In this document: in pieces, positions 42,885 to 50,912 of the stretch
Position numbering within the stretch: position 1 is the stretch's first letter
How the letters are laid out: every line of letters begins with the position of its first letter
DNA from: G963662905 sp963662905
GTDB taxonomy: Bacteria; Bacteroidota; Bacteroidia; Bacteroidales; WRLA01
Reading direction: 5' to 3'
Length of the DNA stretch: 64,000 nt
Assembly (NCBI GenBank): GCA_963662905.2
Contig: CAXXFD010000003.1
Location: 1,364,001-1,428,000, forward strand
The notes under the pieces: model-generated
What the model was told of the DNA's origin: nothing
The model's database searches: none
What the model saw: only the letters and a program-made list of their open reading frames with translations
Translations under genes and position numbers: made by a program

Positions 42885-42975
42885 TGCATATTCCGGTCAT
42901 ACTGACCCACCAATCCGATCCCGTGCATACGGGATTGACCCGTCAGTTTCGTAAAGTTTTTAAAGAACGCGATTG
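42885..42975. repeat. Solo IS21 left end
   Basis: tgcatattccggtcatactg and the following bases to gaacgcgattg repeat the left end of the complete IS21 (43049-43128), apart from a 10-bp change in the middle. No transposase gene is attached. It truncates the AAA ATPase gene on its left. Confidence 0.78.
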
Positions 42976-43138
42976 GATGAAATTATTAATACCATGTAAA
43001 ACCAAATTCATCTCTCTCGTCTTCATTAATATCCTCATCCTCAACTATTGCATATTCCGGTCATACTGACCCACCAATCCGGTGATATTGACCCGTCTGA
43101 TTCGTAAAGTTTTTAAAGAACGCGATTGCCTGACAATA

Positions 43139-43858
43139 TTACCTAATTTTTCTTAAACTATCTCCTTTTAATTCAATTCTGTGGGAAGTGTGTACCAAAC
43201 GATCTAATATTGCATCGGCAATAGTAGCTTCACCAATGATATCGAACCAGCTTGCCACAGGTAGCTGACTGACAATAATTGTTGATTTCCGGGCATGGCG
43301 GTCTTCTATAATCTCCATAAAATCAATTTGTTGCTTTTGTTCCAGCCGTGCCATTCCAAAGTCGTCCAGTATGAGCAGGTCTGTTTTGGCCGTGGTTTCA
43401 AAAAATTTAAAGGCCGTTCCTTCAAGGCGTGCAATTTTAATTTTTTTCAGCAGCTTTTGCATGTTATAGTAGGCTACTTTATATCCCTGCAGGCATGCCT
43501 GGTGCCCCAAAGCCGAGGCCAGGAAGCTTTTCCCGCATCCGGTTGGGCCGGTGACCAATATGGACTGGCCTTTTTGCAGGTAATTGCCCGTGGCCAGACT
43601 TGCCAGCAGGTCTTTGCCAAGCCCCCGGGCCTGGTCTGTGCTGACTTCCTGCAATGCCGCCTGGTATCGGAAGCGTGCGTTTCTCTGCAGCCGTTCAAAA
43701 CGGTTCTGTTCGCGTTGTTGCTTTTCTGCTTCAAGGAGTATTTTCATGCCCTCCCCAAAGCTCAGCTCGTTTAGCCTGCCTGATTCCATCAATGCCTGCC
43801 ATGCGGAGGACATCCCGTTTAAGCGCAAGCTTTTAAGTTGTGGTTCTATTTGCATCAT
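43139..43858 (-). CDS. istB: IS21 helper ATPase IstB
   Basis: The 239-residue AAA+ protein has Walker A in LVTGPTGCGKSFLASALGHQ and Walker B in TDLLILDDFGMARL, with the DnaC-like sequence order of IstB. It directs target choice of the IS21 transposase. It follows istA by 4 bp. Confidence 0.95.
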   Translation of the reverse strand: MMQIEPQLKSLRLNGMSSAWQALMESGRLNELSFGEGMKILLEAEKQQREQNRFERLQRNARFRYQAALQEVSTDQARGLGKDLLASLATGNYLQKGQSILVTGPTGCGKSFLASALGHQACLQGYKVAYYNMQKLLKKIKIARLEGTAFKFFETTAKTDLLILDDFGMARLEQKQQIDFMEIIEDRHARKSTIIVSQLPVASWFDIIGEATIADAILDRLVHTSHRIELKGDSLRKIR

Positions 43859-43862
43859 AATA

Positions 43863-45434
43863 TCAGATATTAAGGGTTAACTGTTGTTGTGTATAATAAT
43901 CTTTGCCCCGTATATTGCCGTGCCTGGGAAGGGCTTTTTGTGGCGCATTGTTTTGTTGGCCAGCAGTTTTGTTTGTGAGTATGTTGGATATAAAGCGGTA
44001 AGTAAACACTTCATTGTCAATTGCCATGCGGCAGGCAGATTCAAAAGCAGCCTTATCGCTTGTACGGCAAAGCCTCAGCAGCCCGTCGCAGCTTTTGTAG
44101 AGCTGTTCTGCATAGCGGTCAGTGCGGCCGAACATCAATATAAAGAGCCTGTGCAGATCCTGGCTGAGTTCCATGGCCCTATCAAGATAGTACTGTGGGC
44201 TGCGCGCAAGGTGGTGTTTGTGGGCGGGGCATAAATGTTCCTTACAGGTGGAGTATCCGCCCTGTTTGTAATTGCGCAGGTGCGCCGCTATAAGCTTTTG
44301 CCCCAAATATATATCCACGGTATTGCGGGTATAGATAACCTTGGCCTGTTGGCCGATATGTTGATAAGGCACACTGTAGTAATGCTTGTCACGGCCAAGG
44401 TAAATGTGGTTGTTTTGTGCCACTTTGAGCGAGCAGTAATATTTTTGCTCATAGGGCTGCCGTGGAAGGGGCGCCAGTTTGTTCTTTTCATCTGCAAGGA
44501 AACGCTCCTGGCGGCACCATGGCTTTTGCTGCATACGGGTCTGGTTGTGCTGTTCTACCTTTGTTGCTATTGCGCCGTTTAGCTCATCAAGGCTAAAAAA
44601 CACCTGGTTCCTGAGTTTTGCAAAAACGCGCTGGTAGACCAGTTTTACCTGGTTCTCCACAAGGGCTTTGTCTTTGGGCTTATATGCCCTGGCAGGAACT
44701 ACGGTACAGCCATAGTGGTTGGCAAAATCTTCCATACTGCGGTTGATATCGGGCTCATAGCGGTCTGCCTGGTCAACAGATGCTTTGAGGTTGTCGCTTA
44801 CCAGTGCCTGTGGTGCTCCGCCCAGATGTTCCAAACAGCGCCTTAGGGCATAAAGGAAGTCCTGGCTGCTTTGGCTGGGCACTGCAATGGCAAAGCCATA
44901 ATCGGAATAGGGCAGGCAGGCTACAAAAACCTGACAGCTGATCAGCTCGCCTGTCTTTGGGTCGGTATAGCAAATGGTCTTGCCTGTAAAGTCCACAAAA
45001 AGCTTCTCAGCGGGTTTGTGGTGCAAAACCATGGATGGCTTTTTAGCCGACAGGTACTGGGAGAGATGGTAGCAGAACTGGGTCTTGCCATATGGCTTAG
45101 CTGTGGTTTCTTTGTATTCCTCCCATAGCAAAAGGCGCGTTACGCCTGTTTTTTGCAATTCCCGGGCATAGTGACCAAGCCTGTCTTTAAGGTACTGGTA
45201 ACGTTCATCCTTATAAGCAGGGCTGCCTGCATGGAAGAGTGCTTCCAGTTCAGGGTCTTCGAGCTTTAGTAGCTGAGCGGTGCTCTGGCTAAGCGCACCT
45301 GCTTTCTTTAAATAGCTCTTTACTGTGTTTTTGCTTATGCCAAGGTTACGGGCAATAGTCCTGTGTTTATTACCCTGCTTGTGCATCCTCAATAATTGTT
45401 TTATCTGACTCATGGGTTTGGGTTTACCGGCCAT
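43863..45434 (-). CDS. istA: IS21 transposase IstA
   Basis: The 523-residue transposase has an N-terminal HTH (KHRTIARNLGISKNTVKSYL), then the RNase-H-like core with the first Asp in EKLFVDFTGKTI, the second in ALVSDNLKASVD and the Glu in PKDKALVENQVKLVYQRVF. Length and order fit IS21 transposases; no disruption is seen, so the element may be active. Confidence 0.95.
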   Translation of the reverse strand: MAGKPKPMSQIKQLLRMHKQGNKHRTIARNLGISKNTVKSYLKKAGALSQSTAQLLKLEDPELEALFHAGSPAYKDERYQYLKDRLGHYARELQKTGVTRLLLWEEYKETTAKPYGKTQFCYHLSQYLSAKKPSMVLHHKPAEKLFVDFTGKTICYTDPKTGELISCQVFVACLPYSDYGFAIAVPSQSSQDFLYALRRCLEHLGGAPQALVSDNLKASVDQADRYEPDINRSMEDFANHYGCTVVPARAYKPKDKALVENQVKLVYQRVFAKLRNQVFFSLDELNGAIATKVEQHNQTRMQQKPWCRQERFLADEKNKLAPLPRQPYEQKYYCSLKVAQNNHIYLGRDKHYYSVPYQHIGQQAKVIYTRNTVDIYLGQKLIAAHLRNYKQGGYSTCKEHLCPAHKHHLARSPQYYLDRAMELSQDLHRLFILMFGRTDRYAEQLYKSCDGLLRLCRTSDKAAFESACRMAIDNEVFTYRFISNILTNKTAGQQNNAPQKALPRHGNIRGKDYYTQQQLTLNI

Positions 45435-45479
45435 CGCATTCTTTGTGTTGGTTATAGCTGGCTAATACTGAAACTTCAC

Positions 45480-45773
45480 GAAAAAGTGACAAAAAAAGGG
45501 TCAATATACTCCGGAATTATATTGTGCCCCTCTCTAAAGTGGGTCAACATGCTCCGGAATTCAGCCAGTGCTCCACTGAAAGCGGGTCAACATGCTCCGG
45601 TTTTCTCCATCCTTGTCTCATGAAAAAGGGTCAACATGCTCCGGATTTGGTTGCTTGAAGTGCCTTCTCCCGTTTTAGGGGGGTCAGTATCCGCCGGATT
45701 GGCAGTCTTTGATGGCTTTTTATTGCTGTTTATTTCAGCCGGTCGGGTGGGTCAGCTTAGTCCGGAATATCCA
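45480..45773. repeat. IS21 right-end transposase-binding repeats
   Basis: Six motifs of the form gggtca(a/g)(c/t)at..tccgg lie at about 45499, 45541, 45585, 45628, 45682 and 45751. They form the complete right end and are the reference for the solo ends elsewhere in the window. Confidence 0.8.
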
Positions 45774-46017
45774 ACTATATGATAATAAATAGTTCGAAAT
45801 CTTTCACCAAGTTTATTCGTGTATTGTTCGTACTCAAATTCCATCGAACCATCCATGTACAAATCGTATTTAATCCTTAATTCTATACTTGTAAATTTTA
45901 CACCATTGCTACATTCAAGCTCATTTAAGAATTGGTCACTAGCCCGAACTTGCTCCTCTTTGATCAGAAAATCTGAGTAGTCTCCCGGCGATATCTTGAT
46001 CATCTCCTTGTAGCTTT

Positions 46018-46667
46018 GTAAGCCTACAGCGAACAGCATCTTGCATATAACCGGATAATGTTTTAAAGCTGTCCGGGCAGAAGTTGGTGGAGCTGGTTGG
46101 CTGGGTGTTCCTGGATTTTTCCTAATGTTTGCTTGAGCCACTCAAAGGGTTCTACGTTTTGGATTTTGCAGCTGGCAAAAAAGGAGTAGATCATAGCCGC
46201 GTGCTGGGCTGCATTGTGCGAACCGGCAAACAGGTAATTCTTGCGGCCTATTGCTACCGGCCTGATGCTGTTTTCAACCAGGTTGTTGTCAATGCGCAGC
46301 CTTCCGTCTTCAATATAACGGATCAGGCGCCCCCATAATTTCAGGCTGTAAGCTATGGCTTTGCCGATTGCGCTTTTGGGCGCTACTTTATAAACTTCTT
46401 CCTTAAGCCAGCTTTCCATTTCGTTCAATATGGGCAGTGATTCCTTTTGCCGCAATGCTTTGACCTCCTCCGGCTGCAGTTCTTGCTCACTTGCCTGACG
46501 TTCAATGGCATACAGTTTTCTTATCTGCCCCAGCGCATATTCACTGCGTGCAGCATCATTGTCCTTGGCTTTCTCAAAATACCTGCGTGCATGCGCCATG
46601 CAGGCCAATTGGGTGATTTCGGCTTTGTTTTTTAGGTTGTCGTAAGCTGTGTAGCCATCGGTTTGCA
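46018..46667. repeat. 650-bp tandem duplication in IS66, outer copy
   Basis: This stretch repeats 46668-47317 with hardly any change (for example ctacagcg against ctacggcg). It holds the left inverted repeat and the 3' part of tnpC. Confidence 0.92.
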
Positions 46668-46670
46668 GTA
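46063..46670 (-). pseudogene. Extra 3' part of IS66 tnpC
   Basis: It encodes the last approximately 200 residues of TnpC (YTAYDNLKNKAEITQLACMA to LHQLLPGQL) a second time because of the 650-bp duplication. The reading frame continues upstream through the second left end without a proper N-terminus, so it is not a functional transposase. Confidence 0.85.
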
Positions 46671-46712
46671 AGCCTACGGCGAACAGCATCTTGCATATAA
46701 CCGGATAATGTT

Positions 46713-48167
46713 TTAAAGCTGTCCGGGCAGAAGTTGGTGGAGCTGGTTGGCTGGGTGTTCCTGGATTTTTCCTAATGTTTGCTTGAGCCACTCAAAGGGT
46801 TCTACGTTTTGGATTTTGCAGCTGGCAAAAAAGGAGTAGATCATAGCCGCGTGCTGGGCTGCATTGTGCGAACCGGCAAACAGGTAATTCTTGCGGCCTA
46901 TTGCTACCGGCCTGATGCTGTTTTCAACCAGGTTGTTGTCAATGCGCAGCCTTCCGTCTTCAATATAACGGATCAGGCGCCCCCATAATTTCAGGCTGTA
47001 AGCTATGGCTTTGCCGATTGCGCTTTTGGGCGCTACTTTATAAACTTCTTCCTTAAGCCAGCTTTCCATTTCGTTCAATATGGGCAGTGATTCCTTTTGC
47101 CGCAATGCTTTGACCTCCTCCGGCTGCAGTTCTTGCTCACTTGCCTGACGTTCAATGGCATACAGTTTTCTTATCTGCCCCAGCGCATATTCACTGCGTG
47201 CAGCATCATTGTCCTTGGCTTTCTCAAAATACCTGCGTGCATGCGCCATGCAGGCCAATTGGGTGATTTCGGCTTTGTTTTTTAGGTTGTCGTAAGCTGT
47301 GTAGCCATCGGTTTGCAAATATCCACTATAGTTTTCCAGCATCTCATCCGGGCCTTCCCGTCCGCGGCCTTTCCGGTAATCGAACAGGGCCAGTTTTTTA
47401 AGCGGGTCGTAATAAACCCAATGATACCCTTTGTGCGATGCCCCGGGCTTGTCTTTGGTCAATACCTTTATGGGCGTTTCGTCTGCCATCAGGTAATCGG
47501 TCCTCATGATTTCTTTTTTCAGGGCATCGTAAAGCGGTTCAAGCAATCTGCAAACCCCGCTAAACCAACCGTTTATTGTTGATTCGGCTATTTCGATCCC
47601 CAGGCGCTTGAACATCTTGACAAGGCGGTAGAAAGGCAGGTGGTCAACAAATTTGCTGACAGTCACATAAGAGATCAGGCCTTCTGAGGCATTGCTTTTG
47701 GGCAAGGCGCGTGAAGGCAGTTCTGCGCAGATCATTTGGGTGCTTTCGTCCTGGCCTGCTACGGCATAGTAAGGGCGTATATAACGGATCACACGAAAAG
47801 TACCGGGCACATAATCAAGTACTTCGGTGATTTTTACGTTGACCCTATGGGCGCCTTCGGGCAGGTTTTGGGGTTCGATGATAATTTCATGGCGCGGCAG
47901 GTGGGCGGGCAGTTCTAAGCGCACGGGCTGTTTTTTGGACTGCTTTTTATTGCGCGTATAGCTGATCTGCTCCTTTTCCGGTTCTTTCTCCTGTGCAGGC
48001 ACGTCGAAGAGCACGCCCTGGTTGGGGTCTGCTGCGATATGCCGTTCGCTTTTGGCTCCATAGATCGCACGCCTCAACTGGACAAGTTCATGCTGAAGCA
48101 GGAATATCTTCTGTTGCATTGCATCATATTCCGCTTTTGATATAGTTATATTTTCCTGACTTGCCAT
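46713..48167 (-). CDS. tnpC: IS66 transposase TnpC
   Basis: The 484-residue protein is a complete IS66 transposase. It has an N-terminal coiled coil (KAEYDAMQQKIFLLQHELVQ), the zinc-finger-like middle region, the DDE core with LMADETPIKVL as first Asp and QTDGYTAYD as second, and the C-terminal RRYFEKAKD and IDNNLVENSIRPVAIGRKNY with the catalytic Glu. It appears intact. Confidence 0.94.
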   Translation of the reverse strand: MASQENITISKAEYDAMQQKIFLLQHELVQLRRAIYGAKSERHIAADPNQGVLFDVPAQEKEPEKEQISYTRNKKQSKKQPVRLELPAHLPRHEIIIEPQNLPEGAHRVNVKITEVLDYVPGTFRVIRYIRPYYAVAGQDESTQMICAELPSRALPKSNASEGLISYVTVSKFVDHLPFYRLVKMFKRLGIEIAESTINGWFSGVCRLLEPLYDALKKEIMRTDYLMADETPIKVLTKDKPGASHKGYHWVYYDPLKKLALFDYRKGRGREGPDEMLENYSGYLQTDGYTAYDNLKNKAEITQLACMAHARRYFEKAKDNDAARSEYALGQIRKLYAIERQASEQELQPEEVKALRQKESLPILNEMESWLKEEVYKVAPKSAIGKAIAYSLKLWGRLIRYIEDGRLRIDNNLVENSIRPVAIGRKNYLFAGSHNAAQHAAMIYSFFASCKIQNVEPFEWLKQTLGKIQEHPANQLHQLLPGQL

Positions 48168-48214
48168 GAGGCAAAGATACGGAAGTAACCTCTTGTCTGA
48201 CTATATTTTAAGTG

Positions 48215-48580
48215 CTATTTACCAACATTTTCATGTGGGAAAAAACGTGGGTATTTCCTTGCATTTTTCATGGAAATACCATTGATTATCATTACAAGTT
48301 CAGGGTAGTCGATCAGCTGGTGGGAGGCGTGCACAGCAGATGTGTCCGGCAGGTGAAAAGTGCCTTTTTCGAGCCTTTTATAGAACAGCACAAAACCTCC
48401 GCTTTCCCAGCGCAATAATTTTATGCGGTCGCGCTTTTTGTTGATGAACAGGAAAACATCACCGCTCATCGGGTTTTTGTCCAGTTTGTTGCGCACAATG
48501 CCATAAAGCCCGTCAAAGCTTTTGCGCATATCGGTGGGCTGGCGGTACAGGTAATAGCGGCCGGCAGTTAAGCTGAACAT
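48215..48580 (-). CDS. tnpB: IS66 accessory protein TnpB
   Basis: The 121-residue IS66 Orf2 protein has YYLYRQPTDMRKSFDGLYGI and VFLFINKKRDRIKLLRWESG, both characteristic. Its start codon overlaps the stop of tnpA by 1 bp. It is required for transposition of IS66 elements although its biochemical role is unclear. Confidence 0.94.
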   Translation of the reverse strand: MFSLTAGRYYLYRQPTDMRKSFDGLYGIVRNKLDKNPMSGDVFLFINKKRDRIKLLRWESGGFVLFYKRLEKGTFHLPDTSAVHASHQLIDYPELVMIINGISMKNARKYPRFFPHENVGK

Positions 48581-48867
48581 TATTGGCCGGTGAGCGATTT
48601 GAGATAGGACAAGGGCACATTGCCCGGCAAGCTGAGCTCGATACCATTGGGATAACGGATATTGACCCCTGCAGCTGGAATTCCGGAAAGCTCAATGAAC
48701 CCATGGTCATCAGGCAAGCTTTCTTCCTGTTTAAATTTATGATACCAATAAAGGAAAGTGTGATAGCCGATTTTGTGCGATTCGGCAAAGGATCTTTTGC
48801 TTTGGCCACTGGTATGCCATTGATCCACCAGCGCTTTCATCTCTGCTCTTCTTTGTTCTTTTTGCAT
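48580..48867 (-). CDS. tnpA: IS66 accessory protein TnpA
   Basis: The 95-residue protein has an HTH-like start (MQKEQRRAEMKALVDQWHTS then GQSKRSFAESHKIGYHTFLY), as in IS66 Orf1. The ATG at 48867 is preferred to a TTG at 48885. It is the first gene of the element, 69 bp from the right inverted repeat. Confidence 0.88.
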   Translation of the reverse strand: MQKEQRRAEMKALVDQWHTSGQSKRSFAESHKIGYHTFLYWYHKFKQEESLPDDHGFIELSGIPAAGVNIRYPNGIELSLPGNVPLSYLKSLTGQ

Positions 48868-49631
48868 ATTGCTTTTTTGCAGCAAAGTAAGGGAGCTTTA
48901 AAAGCTTGTGCAATATGCCTTTTGCTGAAGGCTTACGTAGCTTTGTCCTTCCATCTCAAATTCTATCAGACTGCAATCATCATATAGTAATGTAAAAGAG
49001 TCAATTACAAATGATTCAGTCTTTACATTGCAAATCTTTTTGTAAATTTCATGATACTCTTTCTTAGCGATACATTTTATGACCAAATCCTGTAATATTG
49101 GCTGAATTGACCCAATTTGGCTACTGCTTTTTTTTAAAAAATACTCTTTCCAATAAATTCCGTACACAGAATCCACAAACCAGGCCACTTCATTTAAATT
49201 AGGTGTATCCTGTAAGCTTGATAAACGATCATGTATATACGCCCTGGCTTTTACTGATAAATATCTGGGTCTCAATATTGCCCAAACCGGGATTATATTC
49301 ATCCAATACTCCAGATGTCTTCTAAGGTTATTATACAGACCATAATAAGGTATGCTATCATAAAACAACTGATTGATGTTCCGGAAGGATTCATGCATGG
49401 AATCATAAATGTAATACTCCCAATAGACAGTATCCCGACACCAAAAATGGCAACCATCGGTATGAAGAAGCAGATACTTGCCCTTGGATTTAAAGAGACA
49501 GAAAAGACGTTGTTCATGTCTGTATAGCCACACTACCGTCTCTGCCTTATCGAAGTCAATATCAATAAGCCTGTAGAGATTATGCTTCTCAAAAACTTTC
49601 TTCAAAGGTATCAGTTTGGCTTGCATATTTT

Positions 49632-50905
49632 GGTTCTACTAGGAATTTCGTGGAAGGCTTAACTTTGCACCATGATATTAGCAAAAGAATTTTTCAACCT
49701 GATACTGGATTTCGGGGATGATTGGATGGTAATAGACATAGAAGTTGACAGCAAGGACAACATTGTATATTTGGATTTAAAATACATAGGCAAGGCATAT
49801 TATGATCCGGACAGCATGGAACCTGCTCCCTTGTATGACCATAGTGAAATGCGGGAATGGCGCCATTTGGATGTATTGCAGTACAAAACCTATGTGCGCT
49901 GCAGGATTCCCCGTATAAAGGGCAAAGACGGCAAAGTAAAACAGATAAGGCTGGACTGGTCTGCCAAGCACGACCGCCACACCTATCATTTTGAGGTCAA
50001 GGCGATAGACCTGTTACGGGCCACTAAGAACCAAACAGCAACAGCAGAACTACTAGATTGCAGTTTTAGCCTCATAAACAGGATCATACATCGCTGCACC
50101 GAAAGGGGGATGTCGCGCAGGGACACTCAAACCTACCCGTTTGAGCACCTATGCCTAGACGAAAAATCTTATAAAAGCGGACATAAGTATGTCAGTGTTG
50201 TCAGCCACCCCAAAAGTGGAGCCGTTATTGATGTTGCAGAAGGCCGGGATCAACAGGCAGCAATTTCATTGTTAATGAACACTTTCACAGAAAAACAGCG
50301 CAAGGCCGTAAATTCAGTCAGCCTTGATATGTGGAAGCCCTATATCAATGCAGTTAATACGGTATTTCCCAATGCAGAACTTGTGCATGACAAATTTCAT
50401 CTGGTGGCATACCTGAATAAAAGTATTGACCAGGTCAGGCGCAGGGAGGCAAAGCAGCATGATGAGCTCAAAAACAGCCGCTATGCTCTGCTTAAAAATA
50501 CATGTAACCTTACTGAGCGGCAAAGGGAAAAGTTTGAACAGATTAAAGCTTCAAACCTTCAGGTCTCTCAAGCATGGCACATAAAAGAAAACTTTAAAAG
50601 CCTATTTGGACATAATAATAATGAACAGGAATCCAGGATCTTACTGAGGAACTGGGCTACTGATGCGCTTATGAAGAATATAAAAGAAGTAACAAAAGTT
50701 GCCTTTATGATGATAAAGCATATAGACGGTGTGGTCAATGCTTTGATAAGCAACCTAAACAATGCCATGGCTGAAAGGTTAAATGGCAAAATACAAGAAT
50801 TAAAACTAATCGGGAGAGGCTATAGACGGTTCGAAAATTTCAGAAGTGCAATTTTGTTCTTTCATGGCGAGCTAAACCTCTACCCATAAAATTCCTAGTA
50901 GAACC
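49632..50905. mobile_element. ISL3-family insertion sequence
   Basis: Perfect 17-bp terminal inverted repeats GGTTCTACTAGGAATTT (49632-49648) and its complement (50889-50905) are flanked by the 8-bp target duplication CATATTTT (49624-49631 and 50906-50913). The duplicated bases include the start codon of the unknown gene on one side and reach the stop codon of the protease gene on the other. Confidence 0.95.
49672..50889 (+). CDS. ISL3-family transposase
   Basis: The 405-residue transposase has the ISL3 DDE order: FEHLCLDEKSYKSGHKYVSV with the first Asp, SLDMWKPYINAVNTVFPNAE with VHDKFHLVAYLNKSIDQVRR as the second region, and NAMAERLNGKIQELKLIGRG with the catalytic Glu. The N-terminal zinc-binding part is reduced. 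The frame is open and its 3' end lies within the right inverted repeat. Confidence 0.95.
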   Translation: MILAKEFFNLILDFGDDWMVIDIEVDSKDNIVYLDLKYIGKAYYDPDSMEPAPLYDHSEMREWRHLDVLQYKTYVRCRIPRIKGKDGKVKQIRLDWSAKHDRHTYHFEVKAIDLLRATKNQTATAELLDCSFSLINRIIHRCTERGMSRRDTQTYPFEHLCLDEKSYKSGHKYVSVVSHPKSGAVIDVAEGRDQQAAISLLMNTFTEKQRKAVNSVSLDMWKPYINAVNTVFPNAELVHDKFHLVAYLNKSIDQVRRREAKQHDELKNSRYALLKNTCNLTERQREKFEQIKASNLQVSQAWHIKENFKSLFGHNNNEQESRILLRNWATDALMKNIKEVTKVAFMMIKHIDGVVNALISNLNNAMAERLNGKIQELKLIGRGYRRFENFRSAILFFHGELNLYP

Positions 50906-50912
50906 CATATTT

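Larger units (their letters stand above)
43049..45773. mobile_element. IS21-family insertion sequence
   Basis: The element runs from TGCATATTCCGG to CCGGAATATCCA, inverted ends of TG...CA type. It is flanked by the 5-bp duplication ACTAT (43044-43048 and 45774-45778), and carries istB and istA. The left end has two and the right end six copies of a gggtcaacatgctccgg-like motif, the multiple transposase-binding repeats usual for IS21. Confidence 0.9.
46018..48936. mobile_element. IS66-family insertion sequence with internal tandem duplication
   Basis: The ends are GTAAGCCTACAGCGAACAGC on the left and the complement of GTAAGCCTTCAGCAAAAGGC on the right. They are flanked by the perfect 8-bp duplication GTAGCTTT (46010-46017 and 48937-48944). 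It carries tnpA, tnpB and tnpC in the usual order. The left 650 bp are duplicated in tandem (46018-46667 and 46668-47317), so it has two left ends; only the outer one adjoins the target duplication. Confidence 0.92.
42986..49626 (-). pseudogene. Gene of unknown function split by IS66 and IS21
   Basis: Three pieces, 48937-49626, 45774-46009 and 42986-43043, join in frame after removing both elements and one copy of each target duplication. They give 984 bp, exactly 328 codons (327 residues and stop). The protein starts MQAKLIPLKKVFEKHNLYRL, crosses the IS66 site at EGQSY/KEMIKI and the IS21 site at YYHIV/EDEDINE, and ends DEFGFTWY. I do not recognise the family; no signal peptide, membrane helix or catalytic motif is evident. 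It was the gene directly after the AAA+-M41 protease gene before ISL3 separated them by inserting at its start codon. Confidence 0.75.

Noticed and set aside
42860..43069. Plus-strand 69-codon ORF after the restriction operon.
   Set aside because: It is read through a solo IS21 end and the antisense of the split gene's last codons, so it is a chance frame.
45752..46141. Minus-strand 129-codon ORF that looks like a complete small gene.
   Set aside because: It is a chimera of the IS66 left end, the middle piece of the split gene and the IS21 right end; its start and stop both come from insertion sequences.
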